Origin: GCA-2746605 sp963704835
Lineage (GTDB): Bacteria; Bacteroidota; Ignavibacteria; Ignavibacteriales; Melioribacteraceae
Length of the DNA: 64,000 nucleotides
NCBI GenBank assembly: GCA_963704835.1
Contig: CAVPHW010000011.1
Coordinates: 62,001 to 126,000, forward strand
Direction: 5' to 3'
This document shows, piece after piece, positions 1 through 10,232 of this stretch. Under the pieces are notes generated by a model. The model was given only the letters and a program-made list of their open reading frames with translations. It did no database searches and was not told where the DNA came from. Every line of letters begins with the position of its first letter. Position 1 is the stretch's first letter. A program made the translations under genes and the position numbers.

Positions 1-519
1 ATGAGACAATTAGATTATCCCTCGGAAGTTAAACTAGCAAGAATTGTTTCAGACGAGTTAGCCATAAAAAACCTTCTTGGTGAAGAAATATATTCATACA
101 ATTATATAATTTTCGATTGTCCACCTTCGTTAATTGGGACTTCTACAAATATCCTAATGGTTGTTGATTCCGTAATTATTCCGGTTAGAGCTTCTAGATA
201 TTCTTTAAACGAAGTTGTAAGGATATTAAAACACATTCAGGTGGTTAAAGAGAAGTATAATTCAAAATTAAGTATTGAGGGGATTCTTCTTACAATGTAT
301 GAAGTAAACACGAGAGCATCTTTTTATACAAAAAAGATTTTATTCAAAGAGTTTCCGAACTATTTATTTAATATTGTTATTCCAAAGAATGTTGAAGTTC
401 AAGAATCTACTTTCCACAATAAGCCCATCTTGATTTATAATCCCGAAGCAAAATCATCACTAGCCTATAAAAACTTAGCAGAAGAACTATTAAGCAGGAA
501 TACTTTCTCTTTTATTTAG
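1..519 (+). CDS. ParA/Soj-type partition ATPase, C-terminal part
   Basis: Only the C-terminal part of a ParA-family ATPase is present. The P-loop half lies left of the window, so the ATG at base 1 is probably an internal Met. Seen: the Walker B strand YIIFDCPPS near residues 36-44, followed by VDSVIIPVRASRYSL, which matches the ParA pattern of an aspartate strand and then a strand-turn with IPV. Family members act in DNA segregation or in positioning large complexes. No ParB is visible, so the cargo is unknown. Its stop codon abuts the stop of the opposing STAS gene with no spacer. Confident as to family, not as to role. Confidence 0.8.
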   Translation: MRQLDYPSEVKLARIVSDELAIKNLLGEEIYSYNYIIFDCPPSLIGTSTNILMVVDSVIIPVRASRYSLNEVVRILKHIQVVKEKYNSKLSIEGILLTMYEVNTRASFYTKKILFKEFPNYLFNIVIPKNVEVQESTFHNKPILIYNPEAKSSLAYKNLAEELLSRNTFSFI

Positions 520-909
520 TTAAGCTGCAATTGCTTTATCTAAACTTTGATAAATATTAAAGATTTTATCCAATTTAGTAATTCTAAAAATAGTCATCTG
601 TCTTTCATCAGCAACAACTAGATCTACTTTAATATTATTATTTTTAGTGAAGCTTAGAATACTGCTTAAAAAGGTTGAGTCAATAAAATTGCAGTCACTT
701 AAGTCTATAATTATAGAGGGTGTATTATTATCTTCAAGCCCAAACAAATGATTTTTGAAAAACTCAGCTTCGTTAGCAGTTGCTCTTATTAAGTTTACTT
801 TAACAATGGTTCTATTTTGTTTTACAAAATTTGTAAACATTTTTGCTGAATCATTTGTGATTATTGGTCCGTTCAAAAATTCTTTTCTTTCGTATATGTT
901 GGTATTCAT
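520..909 (-). CDS. STAS-domain protein (anti-anti-sigma-like)
   Basis: A 129-residue single STAS domain. The core strand-turn IIIDLSDCNFIDSTFLSSIL near residues 66-85 matches the SpoIIAA signature, with Ser at the position normally phosphorylated (D-S-T). Family members bind a partner switch kinase or sensor and are controlled by phosphorylation. No anti-sigma kinase or PP2C phosphatase is adjacent, so the partner is unknown. The start is supported by an AAAGGAG ribosome binding site just upstream of the ATG at 907-909. It converges with the ParA gene. Confidence 0.75.
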   Translation of the reverse strand: MNTNIYERKEFLNGPIITNDSAKMFTNFVKQNRTIVKVNLIRATANEAEFFKNHLFGLEDNNTPSIIIDLSDCNFIDSTFLSSILSFTKNNNIKVDLVVADERQMTIFRITKLDKIFNIYQSLDKAIAA

Positions 910-1060
910 TTTAAGCTCTCCTTTTACTTTCCTAAAGTCTATCTACTAATCTATTGAAGTCAAAGTAGAACACTGTGATCCTCATCAAACTAGCGCAATA
1001 AAAGTGTCTTAAAATTGATCGTAAAGAAAATAAGGGAGGAATTAGTGCGAAAAGCAGCAG

Positions 1061-1705
1061 TTAATACATAAGACCGATATTAATTGTAAGAGAAACTTGC
1101 TGTAAATTTGTCTTAAAATCATCAAAATATTGTTCAATTCCTTCATCAAAAAGATGATAGTAGTAGTAACGGATATTAATACCGGCTAAATTACTTGTGC
1201 TTGTTCCAAAATTTGCACCAAGACCAATGTAACCACCAACACCAAATTTAGCTTTGGCATAAGCTAATGATTTGAAGAATTCTTCTTGAGCAGGAGATGT
1301 TACAAACATAGTTGGTCCTATTGCAGCAGAAATATATGGCCTTAAATTGTCAGTCAACGACTCAGAAAAGAGTCGATATTGCACGCCAGCATTTAGAGGA
1401 AATAAATAAACTCTATTCTTTTTCCCTTGGATAGGATATGGATTGCCAAAATAGTCATATCGTTCAATTTCTCTTTCATGCTTCGATTCAGAGATTGAAA
1501 AATCAGTAAAAACGGTAAAATCTTTTATATAATTATATCTGTAAAAACCACCTAACCCAAAACCACCTTCACCAATCATCAAATCCAAGCCAAGAGCATT
1601 ATTTGGAAACACTAAATTTGGCTTCTCTTCGGCATATTTTCCTATTTTTTGTGCTGATAGAGTAAAAAAGGGAATTATTAGTATTAGATATATTAATTTT
1701 TTCAT
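1061..1705 (-). CDS. Outer-membrane beta-barrel protein, unknown function
   Basis: A 214-residue protein starting with a signal peptide (MKKLIYLILIIPFFTLSAQ, cleavage probably after SAQ). The rest has alternating aromatic/polar strands (GFGLGGFYRYNYIKDFTVF, GVQYRLFSES, GVGGYIGLGANF, GINIRYYYYHLF) and ends in a strand finishing with LMY, as expected of an eight-stranded OmpA/OprF-like barrel. No peptidoglycan-binding domain follows. It stands alone between the STAS gene and the divergent CYTH gene. Family-level call only; no substrate can be inferred. Confidence 0.65.
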   Translation of the reverse strand: MKKLIYLILIIPFFTLSAQKIGKYAEEKPNLVFPNNALGLDLMIGEGGFGLGGFYRYNYIKDFTVFTDFSISESKHEREIERYDYFGNPYPIQGKKNRVYLFPLNAGVQYRLFSESLTDNLRPYISAAIGPTMFVTSPAQEEFFKSLAYAKAKFGVGGYIGLGANFGTSTSNLAGINIRYYYYHLFDEGIEQYFDDFKTNLQQVSLTINIGLMY

Positions 1706-1806
1706 TAAAAACTCTAAATTGTATTATGTATAAAATAAATATTATTTATTAAAAATCAATGTCATAAATTTGTGACAAAACAACAAACAATTATTTTGGA
1801 TAAAAA

Positions 1807-2312
1807 ATGGCACTTAACTTAGAACTAAAGATAAAGATAGAATCACAAGACAATTTAATTAAAACCATTGAAAAAAATGGGGGTAAATTTACGCACCTTC
1901 TTATTCAGAAAGACATATATTTTAAATATTCAAATGGACTTCTAAAATTAAGAGAACAAAATGGTGAATTTCAACTGATAAAATATAATAGGAATGAAAA
2001 GAATGGCGAGCGGTGGAGTGATTATTCTGTATCTATATTTAAAGGGAGATGATAGGTGAAGTATTTTGAATGATATTTTGGAAAATTGAAGCAATAGTTG
2101 AAAAGAAAAGAATATTGTACATGTATAAAAATACTAGAATTCATCTAGATGAAGTTAAAAATTTAGGATTCTTTTTAGAATTGGAAACCGTGGTAAAAGG
2201 TATCTCTAAATCCGAAGCGATTAAGGAATTTGAAGAGGTAGTAAATTTTTTGGAACTGGATGTGAAAAAACAAATAAAGAAATCTTATAGAGATTTGTTG
2301 ATTGAAAAGTAA
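1807..2312 (+). pseudogene. CYTH-domain (class IV adenylate cyclase/ThTPase-like) gene, frame-disrupted
   Basis: The first frame gives the N-terminal CYTH half: LELKIKIES (ExExK-type motif), KDIYFKYSNGLLKLREQNG, and RWSDY. It stops at 2050-2052. The C-terminal half reads in another frame from about 2088: EKKRILYMYKNTRIHLDEV and FLELETVV, the usual CYTH tail. Between 2041 and 2090 fragments of all three frames carry plausible sequence (GEVF, LNDILE), so three or four indels are needed to join the halves. CYTH proteins hydrolyse or cyclise triphosphates in a tunnel lined by these acidic and basic residues. The gene is either a true pseudogene or the worst-assembled spot of the window. Confidence 0.75.
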
Positions 2313-2349
2313 AAAAGTTGAACCGAAAAAAGACTGAGTGCAGAGAAAA

Positions 2350-2380
2350 AACCTCCAAGGTTTATTAAACCTCGGAGGTT
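2350..2380. terminator. Hairpin between converging genes
   Basis: AACCTCC (2350-2356) pairs with GGAGGTT (2374-2380), and the stem continues inside with AGGTTTA against AAACCT around one mismatch. A short T-rich stretch (GAGTTTTATT) follows. It lies between the CYTH remnant and the end of the aconitase gene on the other strand, so it may serve both. Confidence 0.7.
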
Positions 2381-2456
2381 GAGTTTTATTACAAATTTAT
2401 CTTATCAATTATTATGAGATGCAATTAAGTTTAGAGCACTGCCGGCTTTAAACCAC

Positions 2457-4667
2457 TCAATTTGTCCTTGCATTCATTGTATGATTTAACAATGCTTCAT
2501 CTGTAGTTCCATCAGCATGTTTCATAATCATTTTAATTTGTGAACCAGCAACTATTTCTTTAACTCCCAACAAACTAATTTTATCGTCTTCTTTTACTTT
2601 AACATAATCTGCGGGATTATCAAATGTTAGCGGAAGCATTCCTTGTTTTTTTAGATTTGTTTCATGAATACGCGCAAAACTTCTAACAATTATTGCCTTT
2701 CCATTCAGATGTCTCGGCTCCATTGCAGCATGTTCACGACTTGAACCTTCGCCATAATTTTCATCTCCAACTACAACCCAGCCAATTCCATCTTTTTTAT
2801 ATTCTCGTGCAACTTTACTTACGTTTTTATATTCTTTAGTAAAAACGTTTTTAACTTCGCCGGGCTTATCAGTAAATTCATTTATTGCACCTAACAAAAG
2901 ATTATCTGAAATATTGTCTAAATGTCCGCGCAAGTTTAACCAAGGTCCAGCCATAGAAATATGATCAGTTGTACATTTCCCTTTTGCTTTCAAAAGTAAT
3001 GGTAAATCTATATAATCATTTCCATCCCATGGTTCGAACTTTTCTAAAAATTGTAGTCTTCCACTATCCGGTTTTATAATTACTTCGGTATCTGAATACT
3101 CTTTAGAGGGAGCAATAAAGCCTTCTAAATCTGGCTCAAATCCATTTTTAGGCAGTTCATCTCCAAATGGTGAAGCTAATTTAATTTGTTCACCGGCATC
3201 ATTTGTTAATGTATCAGTTTCAGGATTAAAAGTAATTTTACCGGCCAATGTTAAAGCAGTAGTAATTTCAGGAGAAGCAACAAAAGCTAATGTATTCGGA
3301 TTTCCATCTTGACGTTTTGCAAAATTTCTGTTAAAAGATGTCACGATGCTATTTCTTGTTTGATTGGGATTATCCATTCTATTCCACATTCCAATACAAG
3401 GTCCGCAAGCATTAGCAAGCACAACTCCACCAAAATCTGTTAAGGTTTTTAATTGACCATCGCGTTCAATTGTTGCTCTAACTTGTTCAGAACCTGGAGT
3501 AATAGTGAATTTAGATTTTGCTTTTAATCCATTAGCAAGAGCTTGTTTAGCAATACTAGCGGCTCTATCAATATCTTCATAACTTGAATTTGTACAACTT
3601 CCAATTAGTCCAACACTAAGTTCTTCGGGGAAATCATTATCTTTTACAGCTTCCTTCATCTTAGAAATTGGCCAAGCTCTATCTGGTGAGTAAGGTCCAT
3701 TTAAATGTGGTTCCAATTCACTTAAGTTTATTTCAATTACTTGATCAAAATATTCTTCCGGATTTTCATAAACTCCGCTATCTGCTATAAGAAGGTGTGC
3801 ATATTTAGCGGCTAATTCAGCAACATCTCTTCTCCCGGTTGCATATAAGTATGCCCCCATTTTTTCATCAAAAGCAAATGTGGAAGTAGTTGCTCCAATT
3901 TCTGCACCCATATTACAAATTGTTCCTTTACCAGTACATGAAATTGATTTAGCACCGTCTCCAAAATATTCAACAATTGCACCGGTTCCACCTTTAACAG
4001 TAAGAATTCCAGCCACTTTTAGAATAACATCTTTTGGTGAAGTCCATCCAGAAAGGTTACCCGTTAGTTTAACTCCAATAAGTTTTGGCCACTTTAATTC
4101 CCAAGCCATACCAGCCATTACATCAACTGCATCTGCACCGCCAACACCAATTGCTATCATTCCAAGTCCGCCGGCATTTGGAGTATGAGAATCAGTCCCA
4201 ATCATCATTCCACCTGGGAACGCATAATTTTCTAAAACCACTTGATGAATAATTCCAGCACCTGGTTTCCAAAATCCAACTCCATATTTTTTGGAAATAC
4301 TTTCTAAGAAATCATAAACTTCGGCATTCTCATTTTTTGCTCTGGTTAAATCTTCATCAGCTCCAATTTGTGCTTGAATTAGATGATCGCAATGTGTAGT
4401 TGAAGGAACTGCCGCAGTTTTTCTACCTGAATGCATAAACTGAAGTAAAGCCATTTGTGCTGTTGCATCTTGCATTGCAACTCTATCGGGAGCTAAATCA
4501 ACATAATCCTTTCCTCTTTTGTGTTCCACACTTACCGGTTCCCATAAATGTGCATAAAGTATCTTTTCCGTATAAGTCATAGGTCGACCTAAAATTGCCC
4601 TAGCAGCATCTTGCTTGCTTTTCATATCAGCATAAACTTTTTGAATCATGTCTATGTTTGCAGTCAT
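2457..4667 (-). CDS. acn: Aconitate hydratase, mitochondrial type
   Basis: A 736-residue aconitase that interconverts citrate and isocitrate in the TCA cycle with a [4Fe-4S] cluster. The three cluster cysteines are C358 (GSCTNSS) and C421/C424 (ACGPCIG), the same numbers as in mature mitochondrial aconitase. Active-site motifs GTDSHTPNAGG, FNRNFAKRQDGNP and GSSREHAAMEPR are intact. Length and motif spacing point to the mitochondrial-like Aco group rather than bacterial AcnA (about 890 aa) or AcnB. An AAGGAG ribosome binding site precedes the ATG at 4665-4667. It is transcribed in the same direction as pcrB and tex but about 130 bp downstream of pcrB. Confidence 0.95.
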   Translation of the reverse strand: MTANIDMIQKVYADMKSKQDAARAILGRPMTYTEKILYAHLWEPVSVEHKRGKDYVDLAPDRVAMQDATAQMALLQFMHSGRKTAAVPSTTHCDHLIQAQIGADEDLTRAKNENAEVYDFLESISKKYGVGFWKPGAGIIHQVVLENYAFPGGMMIGTDSHTPNAGGLGMIAIGVGGADAVDVMAGMAWELKWPKLIGVKLTGNLSGWTSPKDVILKVAGILTVKGGTGAIVEYFGDGAKSISCTGKGTICNMGAEIGATTSTFAFDEKMGAYLYATGRRDVAELAAKYAHLLIADSGVYENPEEYFDQVIEINLSELEPHLNGPYSPDRAWPISKMKEAVKDNDFPEELSVGLIGSCTNSSYEDIDRAASIAKQALANGLKAKSKFTITPGSEQVRATIERDGQLKTLTDFGGVVLANACGPCIGMWNRMDNPNQTRNSIVTSFNRNFAKRQDGNPNTLAFVASPEITTALTLAGKITFNPETDTLTNDAGEQIKLASPFGDELPKNGFEPDLEGFIAPSKEYSDTEVIIKPDSGRLQFLEKFEPWDGNDYIDLPLLLKAKGKCTTDHISMAGPWLNLRGHLDNISDNLLLGAINEFTDKPGEVKNVFTKEYKNVSKVAREYKKDGIGWVVVGDENYGEGSSREHAAMEPRHLNGKAIIVRSFARIHETNLKKQGMLPLTFDNPADYVKVKEDDKISLLGVKEIVAGSQIKMIMKHADGTTDEALLNHTMNARTN

Positions 4668-4798
4668 TTAATATTCTCCTTCATAATTAATTTCATTTAG
4701 TAAAATAATTAAATTTAATAACATTTTCTGATGATAATTTACAGGCTAAAAGATTCGCTTGAAGTAGAGATAGGAGAATTGATAATATTTGAGAGAAT

Positions 4799-5558
4799 TT
4801 ATACTTTAATTGCTCGCTTGGTATGAATTGAATTGGCAAATTCTTCAATTAACTTCCAATTGTTTTCATTTTCAAAAAAGTTTCCAGTAATAATAATAGA
4901 TGCTCCTGCTTTTACTTTTTGTCTAGCTTCTTTTGGGGTTTTAATTCCTCCGCCAACAATAACCGGAATTGAAACTTGGGCGGAAACTAATTTAATCATT
5001 TCATCTGGTACAGATTTTTCAGCACCTGATCCACCTTCTAGATAAATTAATTTCATTCCCAAATACTCACCGGCAAGCGCAGTTGCTGCAGCAATTTCAG
5101 GTTTGTTTCTTGGGATTGGTTTACTTTCACTAATATATTCAGCTGTTGTTGTTTGTCCAGATTCAATTAACATATAACCGGTTGGAATTGGTTCAAGGTT
5201 AATTTTTTTTATCATAGGAGCAGCTTGAACATGTTTACCAATTAAATGTTCTGCATTTCTTCCGCTAATTAGAGATAAGTAAAGTACTGCATCGGCAAGA
5301 GGCGAAAGTTGGTTTACGCTTCCTGGGAAAGATAATAACAGGTAATTTGGTGTGTTTTTTAACTTCTTTTATAGAGGTGTTTAAATCACCTTGTATCATT
5401 AAGCTACCACCAATTAAGAAACCATCAACTCCACTTTTTTCGCAATGGGTTATAAATGATTTGGTTTTCTTGATGGACAATTTATCTGGGTCAATCAAGA
5501 TAAAATAGGCAGCACCTTTCTTATCAATTATATTTTGTAAAAGTTTGTAAATTTTCAT
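4799..5558 (-). CDS. pcrB: PcrB/GGGP-synthase family prenylglyceryl-phosphate synthase (frameshifted)
   Basis: Joins prenyl diphosphate to glycerol-1-phosphate; Bacteroidota members of this TIM-barrel family are close to archaeal GGGP synthase. The N-terminal part (AYFILIDPDK, GVDGFLIGGSLM, LPVIIFP) is read from 5558. The frame breaks at a GGG run at 5325-5327 (CCC on the coding strand). Skipping one base gives FPGSVNQLSPLADAVLYLSL and then the intact C-terminal half: YLEGGSGAE, VPVIVGGGI-like IPVIVGGGIKTP, and GASIIITGNFFE (phosphate-binding loops). The corrected length is about 252 aa, normal for the family. One extra base, probably a sequence error. Confidence 0.88.
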
Positions 5559-5620
5559 TTATTCAAATAAATAGGAAAAATATTAATTTCAAAATAATAA
5601 AGTTTATACAAAATCGCACA

Positions 5621-7786
5621 CTATTTCATACTTAAAGCAATTCTGGCTTTTTGCACGTCTACGGACTTTATTGTTACATCAACTATATCACCAACGCTAA
5701 CAATTTCCATTGGATGTTTAATAAATTTATTTGCCATTTCAGAAATGTGAAGCAGTCCATCTTGTTTTACACCAATATCTACAAATGCGCCAAAATCCAC
5801 AACATTTCTAATTGTTCCCTTAAGTGTCATACCAACTTCGAGATCCTCAATTTTTAGAACATCACTTCTAAGAATAGGTTTTGGCATATCCTCGCGAGGA
5901 TCTCTTCCGGGTTTAAGAATATTCTCAACTATATCTTCGAGCGTTGGTACCCCAACGTTTAATTCCTCAGCAATTTTATTTAGCCCTTTTTTCTCAACAA
6001 ACTGTTTTACTAATAAACCTTTTTCATTGATTGCAGTTGAAGAAATCTCGCACATTTTCAACAGTTTTTCAGTTGGTTCATAAGATTCGGGATGAATGAA
6101 AGTAGAATCAAGGGGATTTGCACCATTCGATATTTTAAGAAATCCGGCAGCTTGTTCAAATAATTTATCTCCAACTCCGCTCACTTCTCTAAGTTGATTT
6201 CTGTCATTAAATCTTCCGTTTTGTTCACGGTATTTTACAATATTGTTAGCAATTCTTTTGCTAAGACCAGAAACATAATTCAGAAGTGAAGCTGAAGCGG
6301 TGTTGAGATCAACACCAACATAGTTTACACAGCTAACCACAACATCATCTAAATTTTTATTCAGCATTTTTTGATCAACATCATGCTGATATAAACCAAC
6401 ACCAATCGATTTTGAATCAATTTTAACAAGCTCTGCAAGAGGATCTAAAACTCTGCGGGCAATTGATATATTTCCACGCTGACTAGCTTCAAGATCTGGA
6501 AACTCTTGTTTGGCAACTGGGGAAGCAGAATAAACGGAAGCACCGGCTTCGTTAACAATTAAGTAATGGCATTTAAGATTATTGTCCTTTATTATTTCAG
6601 ACACGAGTAATTCAGTTTCTCTGCTTGCTGTTCCATTTCCAATAGCAATTAACTCAACATTGTATTTCTCAACTAGTTTTAGAATAGTTAGAATAGCTGC
6701 CTCTTTTTTATTCTGAGGAGGATGAGGATATATTGTACTCCCTTCTAGATACTTTCCGGTTTTATCAATAACAGCAACTTTAGATCCTGAATAAAAACCT
6801 GGATCAATACCCATTATAATTGTGTTTGAAATTGGCGGTTGAAGTAGTAACTGCTTTAAATTAGAACCAAAAACATTTACTGCATGTTCATCTGCTATTT
6901 CAGTTAAATAGTTTCTAACTTCTCGTTCTAATGAAGGTTGAATCAATCTATTAAATGAATCGAAAACTGTTTCTGTAAGCAATTCCTCAAAAAAAGATTT
7001 CTTAAAATTAAAGTGTTCGTTATAAATTTTATTTAATAAATCATCCCTATCAAATTGGAAAGAAGCTTTTAAAAATCCTTCTTTTTCACCGCGATTTATT
7101 GCCAAAGTCTGATAAGGTTTTATTCTTGTTACTTCAATTTTAAAATCGTGATAAATATCATATACGTCAGTTTTTTTAGAAGAAGTATCCTCAGTTTTTT
7201 TATTAACCTTGGTGGAACAAATATTGGAGCAATTTAATAAAGATTCACGAACAATTTTTCTCACATCAGCATTTTCACTTATCATTTCAGCAATAATATC
7301 TTTTGCACCGTTTATTGCATCTTCAGTAGTTAGAACTTCTTTTTCTTCACTTATATATTGAGCTGCAATTTTTTCAAAATCACCTGTAAAATTTGGATTA
7401 TCAACTATAAAAAAAGCTAATGGCTCCAAACCTTTTGCCTTGGCAACAGTTCCGCGAGTTTTTCTTTTTGGTTTATACGGTAGATACAAATCCTCAACAT
7501 CCTGTAGTTTATCGGCCGCAAGAATCTTTTCTTTAAGTTCATCGGTTAATTTTCCTTGCTCCTCAATACTTTTTAAAACTGCGGCTTTTCTATCTTCAAG
7601 TAAAGTTAAATAATTGTTTAGATTTTCAATTTCGCGCAACTGGTCTTCATCCAAACCGCCGGTGTGCTCTTTTCTATAACGGGCAATAAAAGGAATTGTT
7701 GCTTCTTCAGAAAATAAACTTAAAACCGTATCAACTTGCTTAACATTTATGTTTAAAACTTTTGCAATACTTTGTGGAATGTTCAT
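5621..7786 (-). CDS. tex: Tex-family RNA-binding transcription accessory protein
   Basis: A 721-residue intact Tex protein. Order of parts: N-terminal helical domain with IPFIARYRKEHTGGLDE (the Tex signature near residue 32), YqgF/RNase H-like domain starting at IMGIDPGFYSGSKVA (about residue 325), helix-hairpin-helix domain with NTASASLLNYVSGLSKRIA and LREVSGVGDKLFEQ (about 500-560), and a C-terminal S1 RNA-binding domain (GMTLKGTIRNVVDFGAFVDI, residues 650-720). Tex binds RNA and affects transcription and stress tolerance. An AAGGGT ribosome binding site supports the start. It lies just upstream of pcrB. Confidence 0.95.
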   Translation of the reverse strand: MNIPQSIAKVLNINVKQVDTVLSLFSEEATIPFIARYRKEHTGGLDEDQLREIENLNNYLTLLEDRKAAVLKSIEEQGKLTDELKEKILAADKLQDVEDLYLPYKPKRKTRGTVAKAKGLEPLAFFIVDNPNFTGDFEKIAAQYISEEKEVLTTEDAINGAKDIIAEMISENADVRKIVRESLLNCSNICSTKVNKKTEDTSSKKTDVYDIYHDFKIEVTRIKPYQTLAINRGEKEGFLKASFQFDRDDLLNKIYNEHFNFKKSFFEELLTETVFDSFNRLIQPSLEREVRNYLTEIADEHAVNVFGSNLKQLLLQPPISNTIIMGIDPGFYSGSKVAVIDKTGKYLEGSTIYPHPPQNKKEAAILTILKLVEKYNVELIAIGNGTASRETELLVSEIIKDNNLKCHYLIVNEAGASVYSASPVAKQEFPDLEASQRGNISIARRVLDPLAELVKIDSKSIGVGLYQHDVDQKMLNKNLDDVVVSCVNYVGVDLNTASASLLNYVSGLSKRIANNIVKYREQNGRFNDRNQLREVSGVGDKLFEQAAGFLKISNGANPLDSTFIHPESYEPTEKLLKMCEISSTAINEKGLLVKQFVEKKGLNKIAEELNVGVPTLEDIVENILKPGRDPREDMPKPILRSDVLKIEDLEVGMTLKGTIRNVVDFGAFVDIGVKQDGLLHISEMANKFIKHPMEIVSVGDIVDVTIKSVDVQKARIALSMK

Positions 7787-7882
7787 TAATTACCCTTGAA
7801 TGAAATTGTTAACAATATTTGAATATTTGGGAGCTAAATTTACAGTTTAATTCTTTTGAATCAACCTTGTGTATTATGAAAA

Positions 7883-9780
7883 TTATATTACACTAAAAGG
7901 ATTGTCATTCCGTGTCGCAAGTCTATAAGTATGTTTAAATTCTTCTTTCTCTAAAACACGCAATAATCTTAAAGGATCGTTCACAATTATTCCATCTAAT
8001 TTTGTGACCAGCATTCGCTCCATTGAATCGGGGTCATCCAAAGTCCAGTAATAGATTTTTTTTACTATCCCGCGTTCAGTTCTTTTTTTAGCCGCAATTA
8101 AAAAGTGAGGAATAAAATGCTTAAGTGGTTTTGGAACTGTTGAAGCAATTCCGCTTCCCCACCAAAAATTTACTTCATTTCTTTTCTCAAAAACCTTCTC
8201 AGTGGTTTGGAAATTTTCTTCGCTTAAATCAGCGCCAAAATATTTTTTAAACTCATTTGGAATGCTCTCAAAAAATCCATCAAAAAAAGCAGTACTTTTT
8301 TTCTTTCCAATTGATATAATACTGAAAATTCTTTGGTCGGAATCAGTTTGATAGAAATTATCTAAAATAGTTTTAGCAAGCTGAGAGCCGCATTGTTTCA
8401 ATTTTTTTTTAGGTAAATCTCCAATTTTGCAATCGTATATTACAAGAGCTAGTTTAGGGAAAGTCTTCTCAAATTCTCTTAGCTCAATTAGGAAATGATT
8501 CAAATCGGTTCGGGCAATACTGCGTTCCATAAGATTTATTTTATCGGGATCAAAATCGGGACGGAAACCATGAAAAGCATCGAAAGTAAAACTATTGTCT
8601 TTATCTAATTTGGGAGTAATATCAAACTCAATTGCATTACTGCCAAGATCCAAAGCTTCTTCAACATAAGCTGAAGTATTAACCATATGTGCAATGGCGT
8701 AAAAAGGTCTTTGCTGAATTGGCATTATTGTCAGTTCAACATTTATACTATTAGGGTTTTCAGATTTATCTAACCATGAATAAAATGGAAAGGTGGCTAC
8801 ATTTTTTGATTGTTCGTTGGTAATAATAATTTTATTTAGAAACCAACCATCACCCAGCCATTTTTCATCGTGCCAAATTTTAATTTTTTTTATTTCACCC
8901 AAATCTTTGGAAGCAATTTTTAAGTAATCTATCTTTCCGGCTTCGAATGCATTTCTAGCAATAAGTTCGCTTAATATAATAGTTTCTGATTTGTCTTTGG
9001 TTCCGTAAAGAATCATTGAAACATTTGCATCTGTTCCACCTGCAAGCACATCTCCGGTAAAAATTTTAATGGTATACTCAATACTTTTTTTATTAAAAAC
9101 ATAGGTATTACCGGGTTTAATCCAATTGAATATTGGAATGCTAGTAAACTTTTCTTCAGTCGCTTTTTTAATTTTAATTCTTCCCAAGTATAAATTGGAA
9201 TTAAATCCAGACGAATCAGTCTTCAGTTGAATTTCTTCAATTTTGCCAATATCTTCATTTTGAATTGTAAAAGATTCTGTGTGTCCGGTAACAAATTCTT
9301 TGTTCTTTAGGAAAGGTTTTAGATTGAAAAAAGAAGTATAATTCGTTGAGCCAACAAGAGATACAAACAAATTTGAATTGCTTCCCGAACCAGGTAAAGT
9401 TCCGGTAGATATTTCAATATCATAATTAACTAAATCCACCGGGTAGAATTCATATTTGGAATTTCCTTTTATCCACTTATTAATTTTAAAAAAATATGAT
9501 TTCCCATCTGCTAAATTCTCAATTGTGCAATGTTCTAAAAACCAATCAGCACCTAACCATTTATTGTTGTGCCAAATTTCAATTTTCTCTAATATTCCCA
9601 ACTCTTCTGTTTCGATGAAAAAAACATCAATTTTGTCAGTCTCAAATACATTCTCATTTTTGTGCTGGTTTAAGGAGATAGTTTTTGTTTTTAGTAATGA
9701 TCCAAAAATAAAATCGAAACATCCGCATCAGTTCCTGAACCAGAAAGACTGCCGGTTTTAAGTGTTAATTTATAATTCAT
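7883..9780 (-). CDS. Three-PLAT-domain protein with sphingomyelinase D-like phospholipase domain (frameshifted)
   Basis: Corrected protein about 632 aa. Three PLAT/LH2 lipid-binding domains are seen by repeated TG-(S/T/D)-L-x-G(S/G) starts (TGSLSGSGTDADVSI, TGTLPGSGSNSN, TGDVLAGGTDANVSM) and by IWHNNKWLGADWFL/IWHDEKWLGDGWFL repeats. The C-terminal 270 residues match spider-venom/corynebacterial sphingomyelinase D. Counted from the TTG at 9601, these are AHMVN with H305, NAIEFDI with E325 and D327, FHG with H344, VIYDCK with D390, YYWTLDD, and the tail ATRNDNPF, equivalent to ATYDDNPW. Both catalytic His and the metal ligands are therefore present. The first 60 residues (ATG at 9778-9780) need one missing T restored at an A5 run on the + strand (9704-9708). 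No signal peptide is visible. Likely role: cleavage of choline-type lipid head groups at a membrane. Confidence 0.82.
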
Positions 9781-9876
9781 TTTAAGTCCATTTTTCTTTT
9801 AGTTGTAAATTAAAAATAATACATTTAAAAAATTCTTAATTCTCAAATAAAAATTTATACAAATATGAGGTTTACA

Positions 9877-10232
9877 ATGGAAAAAATTACAGTTTATGAA
9901 AAACCAACATGCACTACTTGCAGAAAAACTTCCAAAATGCTGATTGAAATGGGTGTGGAATTTTGAAAAAGTAAATTATTATATAGAGCCTTTCACAAAA
10001 AGTAAACTTAAAAAATTTACTTAAAAAAATGAAAATGAAGCCGAGTGAATTGCTAAGGAAAAATGAAACAGCTTATAAATCTTTAAAAATAAACGAAAAT
10101 AAATACACAGAAGAACAAATTTTAGATCTGATGATTAAAAACCACGATTTAATACAAAGACCAATTGTTGAAAAAGGGGAAGATGCAGTTTTAGCAAGAC
10201 CGGTAGAAAAAATTAAAGAACTATTCTTATAA
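9877..10232 (+). CDS. ArsC/Spx-family thioredoxin-fold protein (two frameshifts)
   Basis: Starts at the ATG of 9877 behind TGAGG. KITVYEKPTCTTCRKTSKML carries the CxxC motif (C-T-T-C) of ArsC/YffB/Spx-like proteins. The frame is lost at TTTT (9961-9964) and again in an A6 run (10010-10015). Skipping one base at each gives a continuous protein of about 117 aa that includes EFEKVNYYIEPFTKSKL, MKPSELLRKNE, and the family's C-terminal LIQRPIVEK-x8-ARP motif. Most uncharacterised members are called arsenate reductase-related; true arsenate activity cannot be claimed. It is divergent from the PLAT gene. Confidence 0.82.

Noticed and set aside
3880..4188. Proline-rich + strand reading frame inside aconitase
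   Set aside because: Antisense shadow of the strongly conserved aconitase; no ribosome binding site and no recognisable domain.
7883..9780. Recent transfer of a venom toxin gene
   Set aside because: Base composition and codon use look like the neighbours, and SMD-type domains are known in bacteria; nothing in the sequence shows direction or recency of transfer.
9961..9967. Programmed +1 frameshift at TTT-TGA in the ArsC-like gene
   Set aside because: The site resembles RF2-type slippery stops, but the same gene has a second +1 break 50 bases later and other genes break without a stop codon nearby, so a common sequence-error cause is simpler.
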